A stretch of 64,000 nucleotides of DNA from positions 176,952 to 240,951 of the forward strand of contig CAJUED010000001.1 of the NCBI GenBank assembly GCA_910585075.1. Direction: 5' to 3'. Below, in pieces: positions 9,143 through 18,222 of this stretch (position 1 is its first letter; each line of letters opens with the position of its first letter). Origin of the DNA: an uncultured Lachnospiraceae bacterium. GTDB lineage: Bacteria; Bacillota; Clostridia; Lachnospirales; Lachnospiraceae. The position numbers and the translations under genes are program-made. The notes beneath the pieces were generated by a model. It did not search any database. It had not been told where the DNA came from and was given only the letters and a program-made list of their open reading frames with translations.

Positions 9143-10858
9143 TCAGTTGTAGTTTTTTAAAATTTCTGTAAGATAGCCTTTTCTTTCATAAAAAAATTTT
9201 TTCAGTTCTTCTATCCCTGCCTCAAAGTCCATTAAAGAATCATCATTATAAAAACGCCTGTCGTTTTCCCGCATAGGTTCGGCCATGAATTCTCTGTATT
9301 CGTCCAGTTTTTCCTCCATGGCACCTGCTTCAAATACTGTATCCGCCAGTTCTTCTATTCTTTGAAGCAAACGACCTCTGAACATTCCGTTTGTCATCAT
9401 ATTTTCAAGCATTTCATCAGCACTCACGGCCAGGTCTACGGTATCCTTCTCCGGCTGGAAACCCATGGAATTAAAATCATATACCATCCATCTCCATTTT
9501 CCGTCTCCATAGGGGCCCGCTTCTTTCTTTTTTGTCCTCCAACAGGCAAAATTCCCTACCGGCCAATCAACTTCCCTCGCCGTATAAAGCATAACCGCAC
9601 AATAATCAATATAGCTTTCCATATCAATCATCTGGCATACCTTATCATAGTTCTCATCCTCTGTCAGATCACTTTCCGAGCAGAATTCTACCATTTTCCT
9701 GTAATAGTTATAGTCATCTTCCTCGCCTTCCGCAAGATTTCCCGCTTTTATCATGATCACATTATCTTTATTCACTCCATAGTAGTATTCCAGATAGCGG
9801 GTATCATATCTCTCGCTCAACCAATAAAGTCCCCAATATTCCCCATTCAAAAACATCACACAAGGCTGATAATTTATACTGCCAACCTTTAAATCCCTGA
9901 TTGCATTGCTGATCAGATAATCTTTTACCTTCATCCGCACGTCGTTTCCGCCCTGAAAAAGAGTTAGGGATGAAGCCAGATATCCTGTTTCGAAAAAATC
10001 CTTCTCAAAAAATTTATTTCCATCATATTCTTTTCTGGCGTACAAGTTCAGGCTTTTCGGGTTGTATGCCCTTGTGCTGACCCCATGAATGCGTATTCCA
10101 CATTCCTGTTCCAAAACAGGTTGTCCTGAGGAATCAAAAAATTGGCTCACTGCTTTTCTCTCCCATTTAATTCCCCTGTTTTTATAATTCGCAAGCCATT
10201 GCGACCAAGAAGATTCCCGAAAAATATAGATGCTCTTATCCCTGTATTCTTTTACATAATCATCGTAATCTCTCCCTGCCACATAAATACCGGTTTCATA
10301 GTCGAAAAGATTGACGGAATCCGTTACCAGACTGAGTATATTCATTCCTTCATATCCATCTTTATCAGAAAATCCAACAAAGTAAGTTGCAGTTTTCATA
10401 TCTCTGCATTGCCCGGATTTGTCATAAAGAGCTGCGCGCACCACAGTCGCCTTATCAATCTTATAATCTGGCACCTGATATCCCGGCGAAGGTTCATCCG
10501 TACTTATTTTATCCACTGAATCCTCATCAAATCCCACAGAGACATCTGTTCTCATAGAATAGGTGTTATCCTTTGCGGTAGCGTCCGTTATCAAAATAGG
10601 TCCTTCATATTTTAATGAGCTTTGATTCGGTGTTGTTCCATCCAGTGTATAATAAATTGTCCCCGCATCTGCTGACAGTTCCAATTCAAAATCAGACTCA
10701 TAAAATCCCGATTCTTCGGAAAAAGATAAGCTGAAATTTCCTTCATTCAGCGTAATTTCTTCGCCCTTAGCCAAAAGCGCCTCAAACAGAATCAGCACAG
10801 TCACAATCAGCATGCTTCCTGCTATGAAAACTCCTTTTTTCCTTGTACGAAATCTCAT
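9143..10858 (-). CDS. CotH kinase family protein with N-terminal chitobiase-type beta domain
   Basis: A 571-residue secreted or membrane-anchored protein. A basic start and hydrophobic helix lie at residues 10-30, then a small beta domain of the chitobiase C-terminal type with TIYYTLDGTTPN (about residues 66-77), then the CotH fold. CotH features seen are GIRIHGVSTRAYNPKSLNLY, a DYLISNAIRD helix, FLNGEYWGLYWLSE and the late metal/catalytic segment RWMVYDFNSMGF. CotH proteins are atypical protein kinases first known from spore coats, and many outside sporulation are extracellular. Its start directly abuts the VTC gene stop. The substrate is unknown. Confidence 0.9.
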   Translation of the reverse strand: MRFRTRKKGVFIAGSMLIVTVLILFEALLAKGEEITLNEGNFSLSFSEESGFYESDFELELSADAGTIYYTLDGTTPNQSSLKYEGPILITDATAKDNTYSMRTDVSVGFDEDSVDKISTDEPSPGYQVPDYKIDKATVVRAALYDKSGQCRDMKTATYFVGFSDKDGYEGMNILSLVTDSVNLFDYETGIYVAGRDYDDYVKEYRDKSIYIFRESSWSQWLANYKNRGIKWERKAVSQFFDSSGQPVLEQECGIRIHGVSTRAYNPKSLNLYARKEYDGNKFFEKDFFETGYLASSLTLFQGGNDVRMKVKDYLISNAIRDLKVGSINYQPCVMFLNGEYWGLYWLSERYDTRYLEYYYGVNKDNVIMIKAGNLAEGEEDDYNYYRKMVEFCSESDLTEDENYDKVCQMIDMESYIDYCAVMLYTAREVDWPVGNFACWRTKKKEAGPYGDGKWRWMVYDFNSMGFQPEKDTVDLAVSADEMLENMMTNGMFRGRLLQRIEELADTVFEAGAMEEKLDEYREFMAEPMRENDRRFYNDDSLMDFEAGIEELKKFFYERKGYLTEILKNYN

Positions 10859-11623
10859 CTAAACTGTACTCACTTTCTTTTCCTGCAAAGCAATTCTTCC
10901 CAAATAGTATTTTGAAAAGGACTGTTGCAATAGAACATCTGACTGCAACACTGCTTTGACATAAGAAGGCAACACTTCGTCAAATTTTACTTCTAAAATA
11001 TGCTTTTCCTTTTCCAGAACCGGTACTTGGAGGTAGTTCCCACTTAAAAAAAGTCCTATTTCGTCTGACGCAGAAACATTGCGGTCCAAAGTAATCCGTA
11101 TATTGGTAATGGGCTCCACAAATGCCTCCCTCTGATAACTAATGATAACTTTGGGCCTGAATCCCTTTGTCACAATATCTATGCAAAATTCCTTGAGCAA
11201 CTGCTTCTCGGTCCCCCAGAAAACCTCCATAGCTTTTCCATCTATAATGCTTTGATACTCCTTTATCGAAAGAGGACATTTTCGTTTATGGCAGCCATTA
11301 TTTTTCTTTTCCTTTTTCTCAAGCCAGAGTTTTTCTGATTCAGCGCCATAGTATCGAATACGGTATTTAAATCTTTTCCCCTCACCGGCTACATTATCTC
11401 TTGCACAAGTGTCCTTGTAATCGTCAAAATACAGGCTTTGGATTCCATACTTTCCATCCTTGCCTGCATGGGAATCATAATCCAGTATTCCCGCAAACCG
11501 TTCCTTCACCGCAAGCAGATCCGCTTCTTTCTCACAATACTTCCATTCGTTTCTGTACTTTATGGCTCTACCTTCATTTCTTCCTATATCTGCTGAAGTA
11601 CTTTGTTTTTCCATCATATACAC
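10859..11623 (-). CDS. VTC-domain protein (polyphosphate polymerase-like)
   Basis: A 254-residue single-domain VTC protein of the CYTH/triphosphate-tunnel fold. Tunnel strands are visible in order: RNEWKY (24-29), SLYFDDY (63-69), RFKYRIRYYG (84-93), LEKKEKK (101-107), RITLDRN (176-182) and EVKFDE (211-216), supplying the basic and acidic residues expected of a triphosphate tunnel. The yeast homologue Vtc4 makes polyphosphate from ATP; that activity is inferred here. No SPX domain or membrane segment is present, so the DUF4956 partner may supply the membrane part. GTG at 11623 has GAGG six bases upstream and is preferred over in-frame ATGs at 11617 and 11614. Confidence 0.88.
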   Translation of the reverse strand: MYMMEKQSTSADIGRNEGRAIKYRNEWKYCEKEADLLAVKERFAGILDYDSHAGKDGKYGIQSLYFDDYKDTCARDNVAGEGKRFKYRIRYYGAESEKLWLEKKEKKNNGCHKRKCPLSIKEYQSIIDGKAMEVFWGTEKQLLKEFCIDIVTKGFRPKVIISYQREAFVEPITNIRITLDRNVSASDEIGLFLSGNYLQVPVLEKEKHILEVKFDEVLPSYVKAVLQSDVLLQQSFSKYYLGRIALQEKKVSTV

Positions 11624-11653
11624 ATATTGCCTCTTTAGTATAACTTAAACTTC

Positions 11654-11684
11654 ATAACGATTAAGCCCTCGGCTTCATAGTTAC
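11654..11684. repeat. Intergenic 31-base palindromic repeat, family A, diverged copy
   Basis: A 31-base element aligning without gaps to the copies at 51723-51753 and 54988-55018, at roughly three-quarters identity, with outer arms ATAAC/GTTAC and core AAGCCCTCGGCTT. It lies in the leader of the VTC gene, downstream of the GT2 gene. It could act as a weak hairpin or be a decayed mobile repeat. Confidence 0.6.
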
Positions 11685-11697
11685 GAAAGTCCGGCCC

Positions 11698-11732
11698 ACC
11701 AAACACTGCTCCTCTGTGCGTCAGCTTATTGA
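11698..11732. repeat. Intergenic repeat family B, diverged copy
   Basis: This stretch has CAAAC near its start and ends GTCAGCTTATTGA, matching the 38-base elements at 33255-33292 and 51678-51715 with a short gap in the middle. It lies 14 bases from a family A palindrome. Confidence 0.5.
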
Positions 11733-11805
11733 TTAAAAATTTGCTTTCGAAAAATGGCTTAACAATAGCATTCTACCATAAGTACTTATACAATGCCATT
11801 AAAAC

Positions 11806-12813
11806 TTACTGCCGCAACGGTATAATGACTTTGTCATAAACCTTCACAACCCCATAATAAGCTTCCGGCCATAACAAAAACAGCTTCATCCGTACCCTAT
11901 CCCCTGTCGCCACAAACCCTTTTCCGTAAATCCTTCTTATTTCCTCTCTTTCCCCGCCAAGCAGTCTCTTAAGTTCCCGGCTTGATACTTTCATGCCTCT
12001 GTCTGTAAAATCCACATAGTAAAACAACATCTTACGATAAAACTGGTAAGCCGCCTTTTCCGCCAATTCCTTCATTCCAAGCCCTTTCAAATATTCCATC
12101 TGTTCCTTCCAGAATGGAATTTCGTCCTGAAAACGCCGCTGGTGCAGCTGGCTGTTCATGATGCTGCCGCTTCTGTCCACCATATAATTATAGTAAAGCG
12201 TATCTAAAAACACACATTTGGACGCTCTTGTAAGCGCCCAGGTTGTATACATAATGTCTTCCGACTTTCTTCCTTCCGGAAAACGGATGTCCTCTATTAT
12301 TTTTCTGTCAAAAAGCTTGCTCCACACGGAATGGTAAATATGGTATTGGGGATGTCCGCTGATATATAACTCTAAAGTTTCCTCCCGGCTGAGGGCAAGC
12401 ACCTTGCCGGTGGGATTAGCCTTCTCGGCTCCCTCACCCACCTGCCTGTAGGAGCATATGGCAATCTGGGCTCCGGTGTCCTGACAGGCTTTCAGCATAT
12501 CCCTGTACATGTCAGGCTCTGTCCAGTCATCTCCGTCCACATATCCAATATAATCTCCTTTTGCCACTTTAAGACCCGCATTTCTGGCTCCGGAAGGGCC
12601 TCCATTTTCTTTGTGAATCACGCGGATATTCTCACTTTTCCCGGCGTATGCATCACATATCGCCGCCGTACCGTCCGTGGAACCGTCATCCACCAAAATG
12701 ATCTCCATAGGTTCATAGGTTTGAGCCAAAAGACTATCCACACAGCGGGAAATATATTTTTCAATGTTATATGCGGTTACAATAACCGAAATTAATTTTG
12801 CATTCTGTTGCAT
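11806..12813 (-). CDS. Family 2 glycosyltransferase (GT-A fold)
   Basis: A 335-residue GT2 enzyme: ISVIVTAYNIEKYI at the start, LVDDGSTDGT near residue 50 and VDGDD at 92-96, with the HKENGGPSGARN acceptor-side segment. The second half is helical and ends hydrophobic/basic (KLFLLWPEAYYG), as in several GT2 proteins of this locus. The start codon is adjacent to the stop of the fucosyltransferase gene (GGAGAATGAATG), so it is coupled to that gene. Donor sugar unknown. Confidence 0.93.
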   Translation of the reverse strand: MQQNAKLISVIVTAYNIEKYISRCVDSLLAQTYEPMEIILVDDGSTDGTAAICDAYAGKSENIRVIHKENGGPSGARNAGLKVAKGDYIGYVDGDDWTEPDMYRDMLKACQDTGAQIAICSYRQVGEGAEKANPTGKVLALSREETLELYISGHPQYHIYHSVWSKLFDRKIIEDIRFPEGRKSEDIMYTTWALTRASKCVFLDTLYYNYMVDRSGSIMNSQLHQRRFQDEIPFWKEQMEYLKGLGMKELAEKAAYQFYRKMLFYYVDFTDRGMKVSSRELKRLLGGEREEIRRIYGKGFVATGDRVRMKLFLLWPEAYYGVVKVYDKVIIPLRQ

Positions 12814-13725
12814 TCATTCTCCTTCGGGCGAAATTCGAATCATATTCTCCGTATAAATATCCCTAAGCTCCTGATTATTAAACCATTTGGAAGGCGCAAT
12901 CACCAGTTTATCCTTAGAATCATTCAGCCAGGCTCCCCACCAGCTGAAACTGGAATTGGCCAGAATATGGTGTTTACATTTACTCATTAAAAGCATATCA
13001 AAGTATCCCGTATCCTCCGTGGTTCCTTCCACCACCACAAACCGTTCTTGTGAAATCTCCAGCTTTGCACTTAAATCTTTTACCCATTCAGCCACCCAGG
13101 CCGCATCATTGCTGAACAAAAAAAATACCGCCTCCGGGAAAACATTCAGTATCTTTTCAAGTCCACCGTAATAATATTCCTCCGTGCATATTCCTCCGTA
13201 TACATCTTCGTTTTCGAGATAATCTCCCCTGCGTATGTGTACTGATACTGACGTACAGCTCCGTATCCGCTCCAGATACATCTTTACTTTCTTCTTTACG
13301 ACCTCGTCCGTTTTGCTCCAAATCTTCTCTGAAAAGGTAAATGCCGCCCGCACCTTGCCTTTTATATCTACAAAATACTTTTCGCTTTGAAAATATCCTG
13401 TCAAATAGGCAGGCTCCTTTGTCAGCACCTGCTCATCATAATTTCCATCCTTTTCGTGATATTCAAGAGACTTTCTTCCAAACAACTTTCGCCTTATCCG
13501 GTGGGTCAACTTCAAAAAGCCGTCTGTCACCCTGTTTAATTCTTCCCTTGTTGCCTTGGGATAATCAATTCCAAAGGCCCACAACATCACCGGCCTTGCT
13601 TCTCGGCCTTCATACTCTGTGAAATCATCAAATTTTACTTCTTTGCCCATGGAGCAAAGCTTTAAATACAGGGCATACTGGAACATCTGGTTTCCAAGCC
13701 CTCCTGTCATCCTGATTATGACCAT
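12814..13725 (-). CDS. Alpha-1,2-fucosyltransferase, GT11
   Basis: A GT11 enzyme of about 303 residues that transfers fucose from GDP-fucose. Complete family motifs are present: GGLGNQMFQYALYLKL at the N terminus, the donor motif HIRRGDY in mid-protein and LANSSFSWWGAWLN near the C terminus, followed by VIAPSKWF. Several in-frame ATGs precede; the one at 13725 fits the family N terminus and has GAGG six bases upstream. It is coupled to the GT2 gene after it and preceded by a close paralogue at 13859-14815, so this is a tandem pair. GDP-fucose synthesis genes are not in the window. Confidence 0.93.
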   Translation of the reverse strand: MVIIRMTGGLGNQMFQYALYLKLCSMGKEVKFDDFTEYEGREARPVMLWAFGIDYPKATREELNRVTDGFLKLTHRIRRKLFGRKSLEYHEKDGNYDEQVLTKEPAYLTGYFQSEKYFVDIKGKVRAAFTFSEKIWSKTDEVVKKKVKMYLERIRSCTSVSVHIRRGDYLENEDVYGGICTEEYYYGGLEKILNVFPEAVFFLFSNDAAWVAEWVKDLSAKLEISQERFVVVEGTTEDTGYFDMLLMSKCKHHILANSSFSWWGAWLNDSKDKLVIAPSKWFNNQELRDIYTENMIRISPEGE

Positions 13726-13858
13726 ATTCATCCTCATTCCAAAACGTTTACATAACAGTATCATGTCATTTTATGATTTACTGCTACTAAGCGCCGCCAG
13801 GCTTCGCCGGTCAACTTATTGCAACCCAAATGTCTTCTCTCCGACTCAAATTCTTAAT

Positions 13859-14815
13859 TTATTTGAGCGTGCAGCTCACCCTGCCCTTTGCATTGACCAA
13901 AACCATACCCCTAGTGTAAACATCCGCACTCTCCCTGTCATTCACCCACTTATCAGGGGCCACCACCAGCTTATCGGGATTATCGTTAAGCCATGAAGCC
14001 CACCAGCTAAAGCTGGAATTAGATATGACATTATGCTTACATTTACTCATAAGCATCATATCCAAATACCCGGTATGCTCCGTATTCGCCTCTACCATCA
14101 CAAAGCGTTCTTCCAGCTCCTTTATCTGCTCCTGATTCATATTTTCCTTAAGCTGGTTTTCAATTAAATACTCCACCCAGCCCCTCACCCACTTAGGCTC
14201 ATTGCTGAAAACATAGAAAACCGCTTCCGGATACTTTTCCTGTATAAAACGCACTGCGCCCTCATAGTATTTCTCCGTGCAGATGCCCTCATACAATTCC
14301 TCCTCCAACCGGGAGTCGCTGCGGTACATATGTATACTCACCGCCTCAGTACTCTCAATCGCATCCAGACAAACTTTCGTGCTATTATAAAGCTTATCAG
14401 GCAGATGCATATCTTCCAAATCAGGAAACCTGTAAAGGGCCCTCACTTCGTCCTTAATGTCCTCAAAATATTTCTCGCTTTGAAAATTTCCCCGCAGATA
14501 CATGGAATCGAAAGTAAGCACCTTAGGGTCATAAAACCCTTCCTCATAATACTCTATGGCCCGCCGACCAAAAATTTTTCTTTCAATTCTTTTTAAGGGC
14601 TTCATGGAGCCGTCCGTAAATTCTATAATCTCATCCCATGTGGCTCTTGGGTAATCAATGCCAAACAAAGCCAGCATAATAGGACGGGTATCGTCACTGC
14701 GGTACTCATTAATATCATCAAATTTTACTTTTTTACCCATGGAGCAGAGCTTCATGTATAGGGCATATTGAAACATCTGGTTTCCCAGACCACCGGACAT
14801 TCTGATTATATTCAT
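13859..14815 (-). CDS. GT11 fucosyltransferase paralogue with altered donor motif
   Basis: About 318 residues, clearly a paralogue of the adjacent fucosyltransferase. It shares GGLGNQMFQYALYMKL, FDDINEYRSDDTRP and NSSFSWWASWLN. The donor motif reads HMYRSDS instead of HxRRGDY: the His, second Arg and Asp are kept, but the first Arg, Gly and Tyr are lost. It may have changed donor or acceptor preference, or be losing activity. ATG at 14815 has GGGA six bases upstream and matches the paralogue start. The frame is intact, with no sign of pseudogene decay. Confidence 0.88.
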   Translation of the reverse strand: MNIIRMSGGLGNQMFQYALYMKLCSMGKKVKFDDINEYRSDDTRPIMLALFGIDYPRATWDEIIEFTDGSMKPLKRIERKIFGRRAIEYYEEGFYDPKVLTFDSMYLRGNFQSEKYFEDIKDEVRALYRFPDLEDMHLPDKLYNSTKVCLDAIESTEAVSIHMYRSDSRLEEELYEGICTEKYYEGAVRFIQEKYPEAVFYVFSNEPKWVRGWVEYLIENQLKENMNQEQIKELEERFVMVEANTEHTGYLDMMLMSKCKHNVISNSSFSWWASWLNDNPDKLVVAPDKWVNDRESADVYTRGMVLVNAKGRVSCTLK

Positions 14816-14926
14816 AGCTATTCCCATCCCCGTATTAAATTTAATAATTGTACCATACTTTTTTTATGGTCACAAGACTTTGCATAACAACTGCCAGAAA
14901 AATAATACCTTTCAAGTGCAAAATAA

Positions 14927-14964
14927 ACAGGTATTGAAAAATTTCCTTGTTTTTCAATACCTGT
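14927..14964. terminator. Perfect 15-base inverted repeat, probable terminator
   Basis: ACAGGTATTGAAAAA and its exact complement flank an 8-base loop, giving an A-run/T-run edged stem on both strands. It lies downstream of the membrane protein gene at 15070-16341 and upstream of the second fucosyltransferase, and marks the left edge of the AT-rich island. It probably ends transcription of the minus-strand gene. The flanking 242 bases hold nothing else I can support. Confidence 0.65.
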
Positions 14965-15069
14965 GATGTTATTTGTAACTTTGCAATTATCCTAAGCTCT
15001 GCCAGATCATATTCTTTTACCATATAAAGCAACATTTATAGCATGGATGTCAGGCATACATAGGACATT

Positions 15070-16341
15070 TTATGTATCAGCCCTATTTGCATCCAAAATG
15101 ATAAATAATACTGCTAAAATTGTCACGGAAAATTCTCTATATACAAAATGAGGATGGTAATAAGTATGGGTAGCGGCCAATATATGACAAAAAGGATAAA
15201 GGGCCACTAAAATTACAGGAATATTTCTGCGTAACCAAATTGAAGTCCGCTTAGCTTTTGCAGAGGCCATTATTGCATATATGATACCACCAATAATCAA
15301 TAGCAAATAGGGCGCCTGTGTATAGATAGAAAAAATTTTTGCCATGCCGCTTGCTATTGTAATTTCTGCCCCTTCAATATTGTTGGCGTTGAGCAGAATC
15401 TTTATTTCGTCATACGCATCTTTAAAAACATTTACATCTGTGAGAAATGTTGCCAAGGTCCATTTACAAAAATACATTCCAAAATATCCTATGAAAAACA
15501 TAACCGAATGAAGAATTGTATATTTCATTCGTTCTTGTATGCTTACATCATCAGAAAAGTAGAGTAAAAACAACAAAGGCATTCCTAAAGCGACAATAGG
15601 ATATGTCAGGAAATCAAAGTATGCCACAGCCATACCGATGATTTGAAAAAAAGCCAGACATTGTTTCTGAGTCAAATAATTTTTTTCAAGTTTTCCGGAA
15701 CAAATCAAAAACAGAATTGATAAAAGGAGCGTAAAATAAATAGATGCGTTCTGAAAATTGAGAGCGGTAACCATAGGATTAATGATCAGCACTCCTATCC
15801 CGAAACATATAGCCAAAGGCGTTTGATTTTTCTTTGCCAAATAAATAAGAAGAAGAAAAAGCAAAATTGACTGTATAAAAAAATAAATCAAATGCAAATT
15901 TGCAACGCTAAAAAATATAAGTAAAGGTTTAATAATTACAAGATATCCATGCCAGTAACGAGGATATTGCACAGACTGAACTAAATTTTCATCTTCGCAG
16001 GTGTAATTGGCAGTTAATCGAAAATCATCATTGTTTTCTTTAAGACGACGGCGGGGAGCAAGCATCGTATCGGAAATCAGATTACCTGTGGAAGGACAAA
16101 TAGCTTCGGAAAGAATAGTGGTGTCAGTAGCGATATCTAAAAAAGTAGATTTATTATTATCTATTAACATGTAATTTGTCTGTAAAAAATCTGCATTTTC
16201 CAACACATGTTCTTTCATATGTTCTCTTGGTAAAGAATAGACCAACAGCAGTGCCAAAAAACCAATAACTGTTCCTGTCAGCAACAACAGAACAGATTTT
16301 ATACCCATGGTGAAAAGATTATCGCCGTCTTTAAAAATCAT
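15070..16341 (-). CDS. Polytopic membrane protein of unknown function
   Basis: A protein of about 423 residues. One membrane helix lies near residues 12-35 (SVLLLLTGTVIGFLALLLVYSLP), then an outside loop of about 110 residues containing DIATDTTILSEAI, then about eight further helices. The arrangement resembles polytopic glycan-locus membrane proteins in Clostridia with an exoplasmic loop and GT-C-like topology; I cannot assign a reaction. Two adjacent ATGs are possible; 16341 has GGAG five bases upstream. It is transcribed alone, with a consensus promoter just upstream (16395-16423) and a hairpin behind it. Base use is much more AT-rich than most of the locus, suggesting separate acquisition. 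Confidence 0.75.
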   Translation of the reverse strand: MIFKDGDNLFTMGIKSVLLLLTGTVIGFLALLLVYSLPREHMKEHVLENADFLQTNYMLIDNNKSTFLDIATDTTILSEAICPSTGNLISDTMLAPRRRLKENNDDFRLTANYTCEDENLVQSVQYPRYWHGYLVIIKPLLIFFSVANLHLIYFFIQSILLFLLLIYLAKKNQTPLAICFGIGVLIINPMVTALNFQNASIYFTLLLSILFLICSGKLEKNYLTQKQCLAFFQIIGMAVAYFDFLTYPIVALGMPLLFLLYFSDDVSIQERMKYTILHSVMFFIGYFGMYFCKWTLATFLTDVNVFKDAYDEIKILLNANNIEGAEITIASGMAKIFSIYTQAPYLLLIIGGIIYAIMASAKAKRTSIWLRRNIPVILVALYPFCHILAATHTYYHPHFVYREFSVTILAVLFIILDANRADT

Positions 16342-16394
16342 CATTTCTCCTTTTTGAATTGACTAACTTCAATTAATTTAAATATTATATCTAC

Positions 16395-16423
16395 ATTATA
16401 ATAATCAAGAAGTTTATTGTCAA
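16395..16423 (-). promoter_or_regulatory. Consensus sigma-A promoter for the 15070-16341 gene
   Basis: On the minus strand the sequence reads TTGACA, a 17-base spacer, TATAAT: both boxes match the vegetative consensus. Transcription would start near 16388, about 45 bases before the gene. It is arranged back to back with the promoter at 16519-16547. Confidence 0.85.
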
Positions 16424-16518
16424 CTAGGCTCGAATTGGGCGCAGGTTAGCCGATAATCATCAGTATTTCAATTTCTCATGAAATAATAAGTAAACGTTCC
16501 AATTCCGCGAAATATTCA

Positions 16519-16547
16519 TTGCCAAATAATATGGCGAGTCTTATAAT
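16519..16547 (+). promoter_or_regulatory. Promoter for the MBOAT-SGNH operon
   Basis: On the plus strand the sequence reads TTGCCA, a 17-base spacer, TATAAT. Transcription would start near 16554. This decides the MBOAT start: the open frame running from 16519 cannot be the real one, because the promoter lies inside it. Confidence 0.8.
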
Positions 16548-16575
16548 ATCATTATTTGAAAGGACATATTTATTT

Positions 16576-18039
16576 ATGCTTTTTAACTCTTATATTTTTA
16601 TATTCCTGTTTTTTCCATTAACTTTGATTGGGTATTATGGATTAAATCATGCCAAAAAGTATAAAGCCGCCCTGACATTTCTTATCGGTATGTCCACGTG
16701 GTTTTATGGCTACAATAATATTTATTATCTGGTCATTTTAATTGTCAGTATATTGATAAATTATGGATTGATATCCGGTATGTCAAAAATATCTTCTAAG
16801 TTCCTAAAATGCCTTTTTCTATGGACTGGCGTTTTGTTGAACATTGGTATCTTATTTTATTTTAAATATTATGATTTTTTTATAGACAATATAAATACGG
16901 CACTGAAAGCCAATCTCCCATTATTAAGGTTAATGTTGCCTCTTGGCATCAGCTTTTACACTTTCCAACAGTTATCCTGTGTAATTGACTCCTACCGGGG
17001 GGAATGTGAAAGATATAGTTTTGTGGAATATGCCCTGTATGTATCCTTCTTTCCTCAGCTGATTGCAGGACCTATTGTCTATCACAATGAACTTATCCCT
17101 CAATTTCGGAATCCTGAAAATCGAAAAATCAATTTTGAAAATTTAAGCAGGGGTATCTATGCTTTTGCACTCGGACTTGCCAAAAAAGTGCTAATCGCAG
17201 ACACCTTCTCAGGCATTGTCACCATAGGTTACGATAATATTACAGACTTAAATACCACCAGTGTTCTTCTGGTAATTATCTGCTACTCTCTCCAGCTTTA
17301 TTTTGATTTTAGTGGTTACTGTGATATGGCATATGGGATAGGGTATATGCTGAATGTAAAGTTACCGCAAAACTTCAATTCGCCCTTTAAAGCGGATTCC
17401 TTTGCAGATTTGTGGAGCAGATGGCATATGACTTTAACCAGATTTTTTACCAAATATATTTATATTCCTTTAGGTGGCAGCCGCTGTGGAAAGCTACGCA
17501 CCTACCTGAACACATTAATTGTGTTTATTGTAAGTGGACTTTGGCATGGCGCTAACTGGACCTTTATATTATGGGGTGCCTTGAACGGTATTATCATCAT
17601 AATCGAACGGATTATAAAATTTACTTCTTTAAAGCTGCCTAAAGCAGTAAAAATTGTAATAACCTATTCACTATTTACTTTTGTGTTCAGTCTGTTTCGA
17701 TCGGCTTCTGTAACTGATGCTGTAACTCTCTGGTCCAGGCTGTTACATGGCGGGTTCGGGCCGGTATATCGTCCTCTTACAGATACTTTTCAAGATTTAA
17801 TAGAAGTAAAATTTTTATACCGGGCGGGTCTTGGTGGTATTATCAAGCGCTATCCTTGGCTTATGTTAACCTTGTTTACCGGCATTACTCTGATTACCAC
17901 CTTTACCTTAAAAAATACCCAGGAAAAAACTGCGCAGCTACAGCTTTCAAATAAAAAGTTTTTTGTAGTGGTTATCCTCATGCTTTGGAGCATTTTGTCT
18001 CTGTCCGGAATCAGTGAATTTTTATATTTCAATTTTTAG
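16576..18039 (+). CDS. MBOAT family membrane-bound O-acyltransferase
   Basis: About 487 residues with ten or so membrane helices, of the AlgI/DltB type. Visible landmarks are FYFKYYDFF, LPLGISFYTFQQLS, SFFPQLIAGPI, LQLYFDFSGYCDMAYGIG, FADLWSRWHMTLTRFF and the catalytic-histidine segment GLWHGANWTFILWG. Such proteins move an acyl group, usually acetyl, across the membrane to extracellular sugars, working with an SGNH/AlgJ-type partner like the next gene. The start at 16576 follows the promoter and AAAGGA. Codon use is AT-rich, in line with the rest of this island. Confidence 0.92.
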   Translation: MLFNSYIFIFLFFPLTLIGYYGLNHAKKYKAALTFLIGMSTWFYGYNNIYYLVILIVSILINYGLISGMSKISSKFLKCLFLWTGVLLNIGILFYFKYYDFFIDNINTALKANLPLLRLMLPLGISFYTFQQLSCVIDSYRGECERYSFVEYALYVSFFPQLIAGPIVYHNELIPQFRNPENRKINFENLSRGIYAFALGLAKKVLIADTFSGIVTIGYDNITDLNTTSVLLVIICYSLQLYFDFSGYCDMAYGIGYMLNVKLPQNFNSPFKADSFADLWSRWHMTLTRFFTKYIYIPLGGSRCGKLRTYLNTLIVFIVSGLWHGANWTFILWGALNGIIIIIERIIKFTSLKLPKAVKIVITYSLFTFVFSLFRSASVTDAVTLWSRLLHGGFGPVYRPLTDTFQDLIEVKFLYRAGLGGIIKRYPWLMLTLFTGITLITTFTLKNTQEKTAQLQLSNKKFFVVVILMLWSILSLSGISEFLYFNF

Positions 18040-18081
18040 ATAACATTTCCTTCTATTTTCTAAAGTAATGTAATGGAGCAT

Positions 18082-18099
18082 CCCACGACAAGCTGTGGG
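18082..18099. other. Small GC-rich hairpin between the acylation genes
   Basis: CCCAC and GTGGG enclose an 8-base loop in the 183-base gap between the MBOAT and SGNH genes. No T-run follows, so it is more likely an mRNA processing or stabilising hairpin than a terminator. Confidence 0.4.
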
Positions 18100-18222
18100 G
18101 AATCAGACCCTTAAGAATTAAAATCTTTTAGAATTTAGTATGGTATTCTGAAAGTCTATGTACAGCAATTTCAAAGACGGCACAGTATCAAGAATAACGA
18201 AATCATATGGAGGCGGAAAATT

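Noticed and set aside
14841..15035. A 64-codon minus-strand reading frame
   Set aside because: It runs through the perfect inverted repeat at 14927-14964, has no convincing ribosome binding site and resembles no family I know.
16519..16575. N-terminal extension of the MBOAT reading frame
   Set aside because: The TTGCCA-17-TATAAT promoter lies in it, so these codons are not transcribed from that promoter; the family start is at 16576.
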